Origin: Burkholderiales bacterium
GTDB taxonomy: Bacteria; Pseudomonadota; Gammaproteobacteria; Burkholderiales; Burkholderiaceae_C
DNA: 64,000 bases
Assembly: GCA_003963005.1 (NCBI GenBank)
Contig: RXJW01000024.1
Coordinates: forward strand, 62,001-126,000
Direction of reading: 5' to 3'
The position numbers and the translations under genes are program-made. Position 1 is the stretch's first letter. Every line of letters begins with the position of its first letter. The notes under the pieces are model-generated. The model was not told the origin of the DNA. It made no database searches and saw nothing but the letters and a program-made list of their open reading frames with translations. Below, piece after piece: positions 27,272 to 34,999 of the stretch.

Positions 27272-28395
27272 AGACGGTCCGACAACTGCTCTACAAGGAC
27301 ATCGTCGGCTCCGTGCTGCTGGTGGTCCTCGCCTTTCTGTCGCTTGTTTTCTTCAACGATTTCGTCGACGAGATCGACCGCATGTCGCGCATAGGCGCGG
27401 GCGCGGGCAAGGCGGCGCTGCTGGCCGCGATGGAGATCCCGGGCAATTTCTACACGCTGTTCCCGATCGCAGTGCTGATCGGCGCGATCTTCGCGCTGGC
27501 CCGCCTGGCGCAGAGCAGCGAATTCACGATCCTTCGCACCGGCGGCCTCGGGCCGGCGCGCGCCCTGGGCCTGCTGGCCCGCCTGGCGGCGTTGTTTGCC
27601 GTGCTGACCTTCGTCGTCGGCGACTACGTCGCGCCGGAATTTGAACGTCGAAGCAACGATTTTCGTGCGGCCCTGACGCACGACGCCAGCCAGATCCAGC
27701 GGGGCGCCTGGCTGAAGGATCACCAGAAGGTCGACGGCGAGGACCGCAGCTACTCGGTCAAGGTCGGCCGCGTCGGCGGGGAGGGGGAACTCGCAGGGGT
27801 GGTCATCTTCGAGTTCGATCCCCAGGGCCGTCTGCTCAGCCGCACGGAGGCCGCCCAGGTTGATGTCGACCGCCAGGGGATGTGGCATCTGCAGCGGGTC
27901 AAGCGGACCGTCTGGGATCCCGGCATGCCGGCTGGCCCGACCCCGGTGGGCAACATCGTCGTCAGCGAGCAGGAGCTCGCCGCGCTGGACTGGCAAAGCT
28001 CCCTGCATGCCGGCGTGATCGCCGCGGCAGTCCTGCCGGCGATGTCGATGTCGACGCTGGAGCTGTACCGCTACACGCGCCACCTGTCGGCGCAGGAACA
28101 GTCGGCTCAGGCTCACAACATCCAGTTCTGGCGCAAGGCGCTGTATCCGTTCGCCTGCTTCGTGATGGTGGCCCTGGCCCTGCCCTTCGCCTACCTGCAC
28201 GGGCGCTCGGGCGGCATCAGCATCAAGGTGTTCGGCGGCATCATGCTCGGCATCAGCTTCGTGCTGCTCAACAACGTGGCTGGCCACCTGGGCCTGCTGA
28301 AGAACTGGACACCCTGGGTCGTGGCAGCCACGCCCAGCCTGCTCTACCTCGGCCTGTCGATGGCCGCGTTCACCTGGCTTGTGAGATACCGCTGA
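27268..28395 (+). CDS. lptG: Lipopolysaccharide export permease LptG
   Basis: A 375-residue partner of LptF in the lipopolysaccharide transporter. MKTVRQLLYKDIVGSVLLVV is a typical LptG start; helices 1-3, a periplasmic jellyroll domain (about 120-260) and helices 4-6 follow. The conserved segment ALALPFAYLHGRSGGISIKV near residue 300 lies in the last membrane part. The start at 27268 overlaps the lptF stop by 4 nt and the stop overlaps the next start by 1 nt (TGATG), so it sits in a tightly coupled operon with the two downstream genes. Confidence 0.95.
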   Translation: MKTVRQLLYKDIVGSVLLVVLAFLSLVFFNDFVDEIDRMSRIGAGAGKAALLAAMEIPGNFYTLFPIAVLIGAIFALARLAQSSEFTILRTGGLGPARALGLLARLAALFAVLTFVVGDYVAPEFERRSNDFRAALTHDASQIQRGAWLKDHQKVDGEDRSYSVKVGRVGGEGELAGVVIFEFDPQGRLLSRTEAAQVDVDRQGMWHLQRVKRTVWDPGMPAGPTPVGNIVVSEQELAALDWQSSLHAGVIAAAVLPAMSMSTLELYRYTRHLSAQEQSAQAHNIQFWRKALYPFACFVMVALALPFAYLHGRSGGISIKVFGGIMLGISFVLLNNVAGHLGLLKNWTPWVVAATPSLLYLGLSMAAFTWLVRYR

Positions 28396-28763
28396 TGGAT
28401 GGCCTGCTGCTGTTTGCCCATGGCGCCCGTGACCCGGCCTGGGCCCGGCCTTTCGAAGCCGTCGCCGCGCGCCTGCGCCAGACCCGGCCGCAGACGCCGC
28501 TGGCGCTGTCCTTCCTCGAGTTCATGACGCCCAACCTCAGCGATGCGGCGGACGACCTCGTGCGCCAGGGCTGCACGCGCGTGCACGTCTTGCCGCTGTT
28601 CCTCGGCACCGGCGGCCACGTGCGCCGCGACATCCCGCCGCTGCTGGAGAGCCTGCGCGAGCGCCACGGTGCCGCGGTGGACTGGGTGCTCCACCCACCG
28701 CTCGGCGAGCACGAGGCCGTGCTGCAGGCGATGTGCGATGCCTGCCTGGAGCCACTGGCATGA
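28395..28763 (+). CDS. cbiX: Small sirohydrochlorin chelatase CbiX
   Basis: A 122-residue single-domain chelatase, the size of CbiX-S. The N-terminus GLLLFAHGARDPAWARPFEA contains the metal-handling His of the family, and VHVLPLFLGTGGHVRRDIPP contains the second active-site His. It inserts a metal (Co2+ or Fe2+) into sirohydrochlorin for cobalamin or siroheme synthesis. The next gene is a CysB-type regulator, overlapping by 4 nt, which suggests that the chelatase here makes siroheme for sulfite or nitrite reductase; this is inference from context. Confidence 0.9.
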   Translation: MDGLLLFAHGARDPAWARPFEAVAARLRQTRPQTPLALSFLEFMTPNLSDAADDLVRQGCTRVHVLPLFLGTGGHVRRDIPPLLESLRERHGAAVDWVLHPPLGEHEAVLQAMCDACLEPLA

Positions 28764-29704
28764 ACCTCCATCAATTCCGTTTCGTGCAGGAGGCGGCGCG
28801 CCGCAACCTCAACCTGACCGAAACCGCCAAGGCGCTGTTCACGTCGCAGCCCGGTGTATCCAAGGCCATCCTGGAGCTGGAAGAGGAACTGGGCGTCGAC
28901 ATCTTCTCCCGCCACGGCAAGCGCCTGCGCCGCATCACCGAGCCGGGCCAGCAGGTGCTGGCCTGCATCGAGATCATCCTGCGCGAAGTGGGCAACCTCA
29001 AGCGCATCGGCGAAGAATACTCGCGCCAGGACAGCGGCACGTTCTCGATCGCCACCACCCACACGCAGGCCCGCTACGTGCTGCCCGCGCCGGTGGCGCA
29101 GCTGCGCAAGAACCTGCCGCAGCTGCGCGTGAGCCTGCACCAGGGCAGCCCCGACCAGGTCGCCCGCATGCTCATCGACGAGACCGCCGACCTCGGGCTC
29201 GCCACCGAGTCGCTGGCCCAGTACCCGGAGCTGGTCACCCTGCCCTGCTACGAATGGCAGCACGTGATGGTGGTACCCCGAGACCATCCCCTGGCCAGCA
29301 CCGAACGCATCAGCCTCGATCAGATCGCGGCCGAGCCGCTGGTGTCCTACCACCCGAGCTTCACGGGCCGCACCCGCATCGACAAGGCCTTCGCCGCACG
29401 CCACCTCACACCCAACATCGTGCTGGAGGCGATCGACTCCGACGTCATCAAGACCTATGTGCGCCTGGGCATGGGCGTGGGCATCGTGGCCGAAATGGCC
29501 ATGCGGGAGGAGCCGGCCGGCAGCGACCTCGTCGCCCGCCCGCTGGGTGGGCTGCTCGGCAGCAACGTCACCCGGATTGCGTTCAAGCGAGGCGCGTATC
29601 TGCGCAACTACGTCTACGTGTTCGCAGAGCTGCTGTCCGAACGGCTGAGCCGCAAGCTGATCGAGAAGGCAATGAGCGGCGACGCCAGCGACTACGGCAT
29701 GTAG
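28760..29704 (+). CDS. cysB: CysB-family LysR-type transcriptional regulator
   Basis: A 314-residue LysR-type regulator of the CysB/Cbl group. The winged helix-turn-helix (MNLHQFRFVQEAARRNLNLT; LFTSQPGVSKAILELEEELG) is followed by the CysB-specific ATTHTQARYVLPAPVAQLRK segment, where Thr residues bind sulfate or acetylserine, and YHPSFTGRTRIDKAF. CysB activates sulfate assimilation genes under sulfur limitation. It is the last gene of the lptF-lptG-cbiX-cysB string with ATGA overlap to cbiX. CysB and Cbl cannot be separated with certainty by eye. Confidence 0.88.
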   Translation: MNLHQFRFVQEAARRNLNLTETAKALFTSQPGVSKAILELEEELGVDIFSRHGKRLRRITEPGQQVLACIEIILREVGNLKRIGEEYSRQDSGTFSIATTHTQARYVLPAPVAQLRKNLPQLRVSLHQGSPDQVARMLIDETADLGLATESLAQYPELVTLPCYEWQHVMVVPRDHPLASTERISLDQIAAEPLVSYHPSFTGRTRIDKAFAARHLTPNIVLEAIDSDVIKTYVRLGMGVGIVAEMAMREEPAGSDLVARPLGGLLGSNVTRIAFKRGAYLRNYVYVFAELLSERLSRKLIEKAMSGDASDYGM

Positions 29705-29725
29705 ACACAGCGCCGCCGGCAGGGC

Positions 29726-31525
29726 TCAGTGCCCGAAGCTGGAGTCCAGCGGGAGCATCAGGTCGACCTCATCGCTGCGCAGGCCGGCCTCGAAAAGGTC
29801 GCGCGCCACGCTATAGAGCAGAAGCAGGTCGCGCAAGGCCGGCAGGTCGAACTGCGGCACGCCGGGGCCGCCTCCTTCCGCGATGAGCTGCTGAAGCAGC
29901 TGCATGGCCGCCTCGGCATCGGCCCAGACCACCTGCAGGTGTGCGACCACGCTGGCGCAGGCATCCAGCGGACGCCCTCGGGCCAGACTCTGCTCCCAGG
30001 GCGGCGCCATGACGCGGAAGCGCTGCTCGTACTGCCGCACCAACTCGGCAAAGACCTCGGTGTCGCCCCGCTGCTGGCACAGCTCCATCAGCATCAGGTA
30101 GGGCATGGTGATGACGGGCGGCTTGCGCAGCCGCGTGGCCAGCAGATCGGCAGCGGCATCGTGCTGGCCCAGCAGTACCAGGAACTCCACCTGCTGCTGC
30201 AGGTCGAGCAGATCGTCCGCCACGGTGACAGCCGGGGCCGCCGGGATCGCGGCCCGGACCGGCTCCGGCATGACACGCGGCGGCAGGGGTTGGGTGGCCT
30301 GCATGGCGCTCGCGAACTCCGGGCCGAGTGCCACCTGCGCTGGCGGCCAGGGCATCGGACGCGGTTGCGGCCGGGTGATCTGGTGCTGGCTTTCGTCCGG
30401 CAGCGCCGCTGCATTGCCGAGCACGGCGGGCGCGATGCCGGGGGCCGGCACGGGTGCCGGGGGCGGCGGCGCCGCACCTTCGGCGGCGTGCAGCGCGCGC
30501 CAGTAGGCCAGTTCCTCTCGAGCGCGCTGATCACGCCAGCGGCTGAAGTAGAACGCCGCTGAGCCGGCGATCAGGCTCATGGCCAGCGTCAGCAGCCACG
30601 TCACGGGATCGCGGTAGGCCGGTGCCCGGACCGTCGGCACGGCCACCGCGGCCGGCGCAGAGGTCGCACTCGCGGGTGCCACAGCGGGCGCCGCTGCTGA
30701 ACTCGGCGCCGACGCAGCGTCCGACGCACTCTGGGGCCCATCGGCCTGTCGCGCCAGAAGCTCGGCCCGCAACTGGGCCACCGTCTGCTCTAGCTGGGTG
30801 ATCTGCGCCTCCAGCTCCGGCGTGAGCTCCATGTCGGGCGCACTGGCCGCTGGCCCCGTCGGCCGTGGAGCCTCGGCCGTCAGGATTTCCGGTCGATCCA
30901 GGGTCAGCCGCGGCCCGCTCGCACGAGGCTTGGGCCGGGGCTTGGGCTGGACCGGTGGCGCCGGAGCCGGGACCTTGGCCTGTGCAGGCGCCGGCTCAGC
31001 AGCCGATGGGGGCGCATCGACAGGTGCAGGTGCAGGTGCAGGTGCAGGTGCAGGTGCAGGTGCAGGTGCAGGTGCAGGTGCAGGTGCCGGCACCAGCGTG
31101 GGTGTTGCAGCGGGTGCCGAGCCTCCCGCAGGCACGGGGTCGATGAATGCGCTGAATTCGCGCGTCAGCATCAAGGGGCAGCCGAGGGCCAGGGTGATCC
31201 GCAGCGCGGGCTCGTCGATGCGGGCCTGGCTTTGCAGCCGCACGCGACGCTGGCCGGGTTCACCTTCGATGCGGGTCTGCAGCAGCCCCGCCGGCACGCG
31301 GGCATCGCCCGCCAGCACCTCGGCGCGCACGCAGCTCTCGGACAGTTGCTCACCGTCGGCCAGCAGCAGCGGGAAGCTGACGTCCAGCGGCTTGCCCAGC
31401 GTGGAGTGCACCACCGGCCGGCCCAGACCCAAGGCCTGGGCGCCCGGTGAAACCAGGCCCAGCAGCAGGGCCAAGGCGGGTGTGAAAGCACCCAACAGGG
31501 TCGGGCGCGGGGCCGAGAGGGGCAT
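29726..31525 (-). CDS. FimV-like membrane protein with Pro-Ala repeat
   Basis: A 599-residue protein related to FimV/TspA. The start at 31525 gives a signal peptide (LLGAFTPALALLLGLVSPGA, cleavage near AQALG) and the FimV N-terminal domain (GLGRPVVHSTLGKPLDVSFP). Then come a Pro/Ala/Val-rich linker with a perfect PA repeat (about residues 147-168), a coiled-coil segment (MELTPELEAQITQLEQTVAQ), a transmembrane helix (TWLLTLAMSLIAGSAAFYF) and a C-terminal cytoplasmic TPR-like domain (LLDLQQQVEFLVLLGQHDAA). No clear LysM motif is visible, unlike classical FimV. Such proteins organise type IV pili or polar complexes. It is convergent with cysB. Longer frames up to 31726 lack a signal peptide and are rejected. 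Confidence 0.8.
   Translation of the reverse strand: MPLSAPRPTLLGAFTPALALLLGLVSPGAQALGLGRPVVHSTLGKPLDVSFPLLLADGEQLSESCVRAEVLAGDARVPAGLLQTRIEGEPGQRRVRLQSQARIDEPALRITLALGCPLMLTREFSAFIDPVPAGGSAPAATPTLVPAPAPAPAPAPAPAPAPAPAPAPVDAPPSAAEPAPAQAKVPAPAPPVQPKPRPKPRASGPRLTLDRPEILTAEAPRPTGPAASAPDMELTPELEAQITQLEQTVAQLRAELLARQADGPQSASDAASAPSSAAAPAVAPASATSAPAAVAVPTVRAPAYRDPVTWLLTLAMSLIAGSAAFYFSRWRDQRAREELAYWRALHAAEGAAPPPPAPVPAPGIAPAVLGNAAALPDESQHQITRPQPRPMPWPPAQVALGPEFASAMQATQPLPPRVMPEPVRAAIPAAPAVTVADDLLDLQQQVEFLVLLGQHDAAADLLATRLRKPPVITMPYLMLMELCQQRGDTEVFAELVRQYEQRFRVMAPPWEQSLARGRPLDACASVVAHLQVVWADAEAAMQLLQQLIAEGGGPGVPQFDLPALRDLLLLYSVARDLFEAGLRSDEVDLMLPLDSSFGH
31021..31086 (-). repeat. Perfect hexanucleotide microsatellite (11 copies)
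   Basis: CAGGTG (plus-strand reading) is repeated 11 times without a mismatch. Read on the minus strand it encodes alternating Pro and Ala in the FimV-like protein. Because the unit is 6 bp, copy-number change by slippage keeps the frame and only alters linker length. Confidence 0.97.
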
Positions 31526-31640
31526 CGACGACGAGCAGCTACGGGAAGGTTGATGTCTGGTAACGAAATGCGCGGGCGACTCTAGCATGCGGCCACCCGC
31601 GGATGCCCCCCCATCCTGGGCCGGCACAATGCGGGTCAGC

Positions 31641-32345
31641 ATGAACGCACTCAGCCTCACCCCCGCCGAGCGGCAGCAGATCGACCAGGGCGCCTGGTTC
31701 TCGAAGCTGTCCGAGCCGCTGCGCAACGATATCCTCCAGCGCGCCTACGTGCGCCGCCTGCCCGACGAAACCATGCTCTCCCACCGCGGCGAGCCGGCCG
31801 AGGAATGGACGGCCGTCGCCAAGGGCGCCGTGCGCGTGAGCTCGGTGTCGCTCGCCGGCAAGCAGATCTCGCTCACCTACGTCGAGCCGGGCACCTGGTT
31901 CGGCGACATCGCGCTGTTCGACGGCCTGCCGCGCACCCACGACGCCTATGCCCACGGCGACACCACGCTGCTGTGCGTGCGCAAGGCCGACTTCCGCGCG
32001 CTGCTGCAGACGCACTCCGAGCTGTACGACGCGCTGCTGCGCCTGAACTGCCGGCGCCTGCGCCTGATGTTCGACATGATCGAAGACCTCAACACGCGGC
32101 CCCTGGGCGCGCGCCTGGCCAAGCAGGTGCTGCTGCTCGCGCGCTCCTACGGCGTGCAGGAGGGAGACGAGATCCGCATCGGGCTGCAGCTCGCCCAGGA
32201 AGACCTGGCCCAGCTGCTGGGTGCCTCGCGCCAGCGTGTGAACCAGGAGCTCAAGGCTTTCGAGCGTGAAGGCGCCGTGCGCGTGGAGCCGACCCGCCTC
32301 GTGGTGCTCAGCCGCGAGAAGCTGTTGGCGGCGGCCGCGCGCTGA
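31641..32345 (+). CDS. Crp/Fnr-family transcriptional regulator
   Basis: A 234-residue regulator with an N-terminal cyclic-nucleotide-binding-like beta-roll (YVEPGTWFGDIALFDGLPRT), a dimer helix and a C-terminal Crp-type helix-turn-helix (LAQEDLAQLLGASRQRVNQE). The conserved Arg-Thr of the cAMP phosphate cassette is present only in degenerate form (LPRTHD), and there is no Cys cluster for an iron-sulfur centre, so the ligand is unknown. MNALSL at 31641 is taken as start; ATG codons at 31629 and 31587 are in frame and possible. It is divergent from the FimV-like gene. No operon partner follows closely (69-nt gap). Confidence 0.87.
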   Translation: MNALSLTPAERQQIDQGAWFSKLSEPLRNDILQRAYVRRLPDETMLSHRGEPAEEWTAVAKGAVRVSSVSLAGKQISLTYVEPGTWFGDIALFDGLPRTHDAYAHGDTTLLCVRKADFRALLQTHSELYDALLRLNCRRLRLMFDMIEDLNTRPLGARLAKQVLLLARSYGVQEGDEIRIGLQLAQEDLAQLLGASRQRVNQELKAFEREGAVRVEPTRLVVLSREKLLAAAAR

Positions 32346-32414
32346 CACGGCGGCGACAGGGCCTGCCCGGCCCCGCTCGCACAATGCCGGGTTGCACCTG
32401 ATCCGTCGCCCGCC

Positions 32415-33488
32415 ATGGAAGCATTCACCGGCACCCGCCCCCTCACCCAAGCCCTGGACACCGTCGCCCTGGAGACCTGGCTCGCGGCCCACGTGCCGGG
32501 CTTTGCCGGACCGCTGGCCATCGAGCAATTCAAGGGTGGCCAGTCCAACCCCACCTACCTGCTGAAGACGCCGGGCGCGCAGTACGTGATGCGCAGCAAG
32601 CCCGGCCCGGTGGCCAAGCTGCTGCCGTCGGCCCATGCCATCGAGCGGGAGTTCGCGGTGATGGGTGCGCTGGCCGGCAGCGCCGTGCCGGTGCCCGCCA
32701 TGCTCGCGCTGTGCGAAGACGAAAGCGTCATCGGCCGAGCCTTCTACGTGATGAGCTTCATGGCTGGCCGGGTGCTGTGGGACCAGAGCCTGCCCGGCAT
32801 GGCCAACGCGGACCGCGCGGCTCACTACGAGGAGCTGAACCGCGTCATCGCCGCACTGCACCAGGTCGACTTCCACGCCGTGGGCCTGGCCGACTACGGC
32901 AAGCCGGGCAACTACTTCGAGCGCCAGATCGGCCGCTGGAGCAAGCAGTACCTGGCCTCGGTCACCGAACCCAACCCGGCCATGGACGCCCTGCTCGCCT
33001 GGCTACCGGCCCACATCCCGGCCTCGGCCCGCGACGAGGCCGAGGTGAGCATCGTCCACGGCGACTACCGCATGGACAACGTCGTCTTCCACCCCAGCGA
33101 GCCGCGCATCATCGCCGTGCTCGACTGGGAGCTGTCCACGCTCGGCCACCCGCTCGCGGACTTCAGCTACCACTGCATGAGCTGGCACATCCAGACCTCG
33201 GGCGCCGCCCGCGGCCTGGGCGGCAAGGACCTGGCTGCACTCGGCATCCCGAGCGAGCGCGAGTACGTGCAGCGCTACTGCGAGCGCACCGGGCGCGCTG
33301 ACGTGAACGCGGTCATGGCGGACTGGAATTTCTACCTCGCCTACAACCTCTTCCGCATCGCGGCTATCGTGCAGGGCATCGCCAAGCGCGTGGTCGACGG
33401 CACGGCGTCCAGCGCGCAGGCCCGCGAGACCGCAGCGAGCGCCCGGCCGCTCGCCGAGCTGGCCTGGCAGTTTGCTCAGAAGGCCTGA
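32415..33488 (+). CDS. Phosphotransferase family protein (APH/ACAD10-like kinase fold)
   Basis: A 357-residue aminoglycoside-phosphotransferase-fold protein of the type related to the N-terminal part of ACAD10/11. ATP-binding features are FKGGQSNPTYLLKTPGAQYV and the Lys in VMRSKPG; the catalytic Brenner motif is VHGDYRMDNVVFH near residue 217, and the metal-binding DWE is in AVLDWELSTLGHPLADFSYH. Related enzymes phosphorylate 4-hydroxy fatty acyl-CoA or similar substrates, and in bacteria they often sit with acyl-CoA dehydrogenases; none is adjacent here. Not an obvious antibiotic resistance gene. The nearest gene downstream is convergent, ending 10 nt away. Confidence 0.85.
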   Translation: MEAFTGTRPLTQALDTVALETWLAAHVPGFAGPLAIEQFKGGQSNPTYLLKTPGAQYVMRSKPGPVAKLLPSAHAIEREFAVMGALAGSAVPVPAMLALCEDESVIGRAFYVMSFMAGRVLWDQSLPGMANADRAAHYEELNRVIAALHQVDFHAVGLADYGKPGNYFERQIGRWSKQYLASVTEPNPAMDALLAWLPAHIPASARDEAEVSIVHGDYRMDNVVFHPSEPRIIAVLDWELSTLGHPLADFSYHCMSWHIQTSGAARGLGGKDLAALGIPSEREYVQRYCERTGRADVNAVMADWNFYLAYNLFRIAAIVQGIAKRVVDGTASSAQARETAASARPLAELAWQFAQKA

Positions 33489-33497
33489 GACACCTCC

Positions 33498-34232
33498 TCA
33501 GGCGTCGCCGGGTCGCGTGGTGTGCGTCCAGGCGATGGAGGTCGTGGTCGGCCAGGCGCCTGATTCCGACAGCCGGCTGTTGACCCGTTGTGCCTCACGC
33601 GCGGCCGTTTCAAGCAGGCGCACCAGCGCCTGCACCTTGGGCAGTTCGGCTTCGCTCATCTCGGTGCGCAGGTAGAGGTTGCCGCGCATGCTCATCAGCA
33701 CGAAGGGGTGGCCTTCGGGCAACAGGTCCTGGCTGGCCTGCACGAGCGCCTCGCCGAGTTCACTCTCCACCCAGGCGGCCGCCAGCTCCTTGGTGATGCC
33801 CACGATGCCGTAGCGCTGGCGCAGGATCTGCGAGCTGGACGGATTGAACTTCGGGAACATCACGAGCCAGCGCATCTCCTCGGGCGTGTCGGTGTCGACG
33901 CGGGTCTTGAGGGTGTCGGTGTAGGCCTCGAAGACGGCCCGCTCCAGCTCCTCCATCAGCGTGCGGCAGACCACCATCAGCTGAAGGTCCGGATGCAGGC
34001 CCATCTCGCAGCGCATGCGCAGCTCGAAGCCCGGCAGGTAGCTGCGCTGCGATTCGCCCCACTCCACGCGCAAGGCCCCGGGCAGCGCTTCGCGCGATTC
34101 GATCAGGAAACCCTGGCCGTCCTCAGTTTGTGTGAACTCGGCTCCGCGGCTTTCGGCCCAGTCCTGGATCGGACGCCAGCGCGCAGCGTTGGCGCGGGTC
34201 ACGAGCCAGTGCTTGACTTGCTTTACCACCAT
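33498..34232 (-). CDS. Conserved protein of unknown function
   Basis: A 244-residue soluble protein that I do not recognise as a named family. No signal peptide or membrane helix is visible. The sequence alternates charged and hydrophobic residues evenly, with a Trp-rich N-terminus (VKHWLVTRANAARWRPIQDW) and a segment DTPEEMRWLVMFPKFNPSSS that looks conserved. Codon use matches its neighbours, and the frame has no competitor, so it is probably a real gene. It is divergent from the glutathione S-transferase gene with a 61-nt spacer and convergent with the phosphotransferase gene. Confidence 0.72.
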   Translation of the reverse strand: MVVKQVKHWLVTRANAARWRPIQDWAESRGAEFTQTEDGQGFLIESREALPGALRVEWGESQRSYLPGFELRMRCEMGLHPDLQLMVVCRTLMEELERAVFEAYTDTLKTRVDTDTPEEMRWLVMFPKFNPSSSQILRQRYGIVGITKELAAAWVESELGEALVQASQDLLPEGHPFVLMSMRGNLYLRTEMSEAELPKVQALVRLLETAAREAQRVNSRLSESGAWPTTTSIAWTHTTRPGDA

Positions 34233-34293
34233 GAGTCGTGAGAATCGGGCTGATTGCAGGGAGTGTCGTGCACCGACCGGAAGGAGGCGACGA

Positions 34294-34986
34294 ATGCTTG
34301 AAGTCTACTCATGGCCCACCCCCAACGGGCACAAGGTGCACATCATGCTGGAGGAGTGCGGCCTCGCGTACCGGGTCCATCCCGTGGACATCGGCGCAGG
34401 CGAGCAGTTCGATCCGGCCTTCCTGGCGATCAGCCCCAACAACAAGATCCCGGCCCTCACCGACCCCGACGGCCCCGGTGGCCGACCGATCTCGCTGTTC
34501 GAGAGCGGCGCCATCCTGCTCTACCTCGCCGGCAAGACCGGCCGCTTCCTGCCCGCCGACGTGGCGGCCAAGTACGAGGTGCTGCAGTGGCTGATGTTCC
34601 AGATGGGGAGCCTCGGGCCGATGCTGGGACAGGCGCATCACTTCCGCATCTACGCGCCCGAGAAACTGCCCTACGCCATCGACCGCTATACGCAGGAAGC
34701 CCAGCGCCTGTACGGCGTGCTGAACAAACGCCTGGCACATTCGACCTACGTGGGCGGCACCGCCTACAGCATCGCCGACATCGCAGTCTTCCCCTGGCTG
34801 CGGTCCTGGAAGAACCAGGGCGTGGAACTGGCGGACCATCCGCACCTGAAAGGCTGGTTCGACGAAATCGCCGCGCGGCCGGCCGTGCAGCGCGGCGTCG
34901 ACGTGCTCGCTGCCGCACGCCGCCCGCTGACTGACGACCGTGCGCGTGAAGCGCTGTTCGGCCAGCGGCAACGGCTGCAGCGCTGA
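34294..34986 (+). CDS. Glutathione S-transferase family protein (YghU/YfcG-like)
   Basis: A 230-residue two-domain protein. The thioredoxin-like N-terminal domain begins MLEVYSWPTPNGHKVHIMLE and has the cis-Pro and glutathione-binding blocks NNKIPALTD and FESGAILLYLAGKTG; the all-helical C-terminal domain has YTQEAQRLYGVLNKRL and YSIADIAVFPWLRS. The TPNGHKV segment is typical of the Nu class (YghU/YfcG), which have disulfide-bond reductase activity. The start at 34294 is fixed by a perfect AAGGAGG ribosome site at 34281-34287. It is convergent with the eCIS cargo gene, 13 nt away. Confidence 0.92.
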   Translation: MLEVYSWPTPNGHKVHIMLEECGLAYRVHPVDIGAGEQFDPAFLAISPNNKIPALTDPDGPGGRPISLFESGAILLYLAGKTGRFLPADVAAKYEVLQWLMFQMGSLGPMLGQAHHFRIYAPEKLPYAIDRYTQEAQRLYGVLNKRLAHSTYVGGTAYSIADIAVFPWLRSWKNQGVELADHPHLKGWFDEIAARPAVQRGVDVLAAARRPLTDDRAREALFGQRQRLQR

Positions 34987-34999
34987 GGCCCGGCACGCG

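Noticed and set aside
31021-31086. CRISPR array
   Set aside because: A continuous 6-bp microsatellite without spacers, inside a coding region.
32415-33488. Antibiotic resistance aminoglycoside phosphotransferase
   Set aside because: The fold is the same, but the FKGGQSNPTYLL and DWELSTLGHPLADFSYH pattern is that of the ACAD10-like metabolic kinase group.
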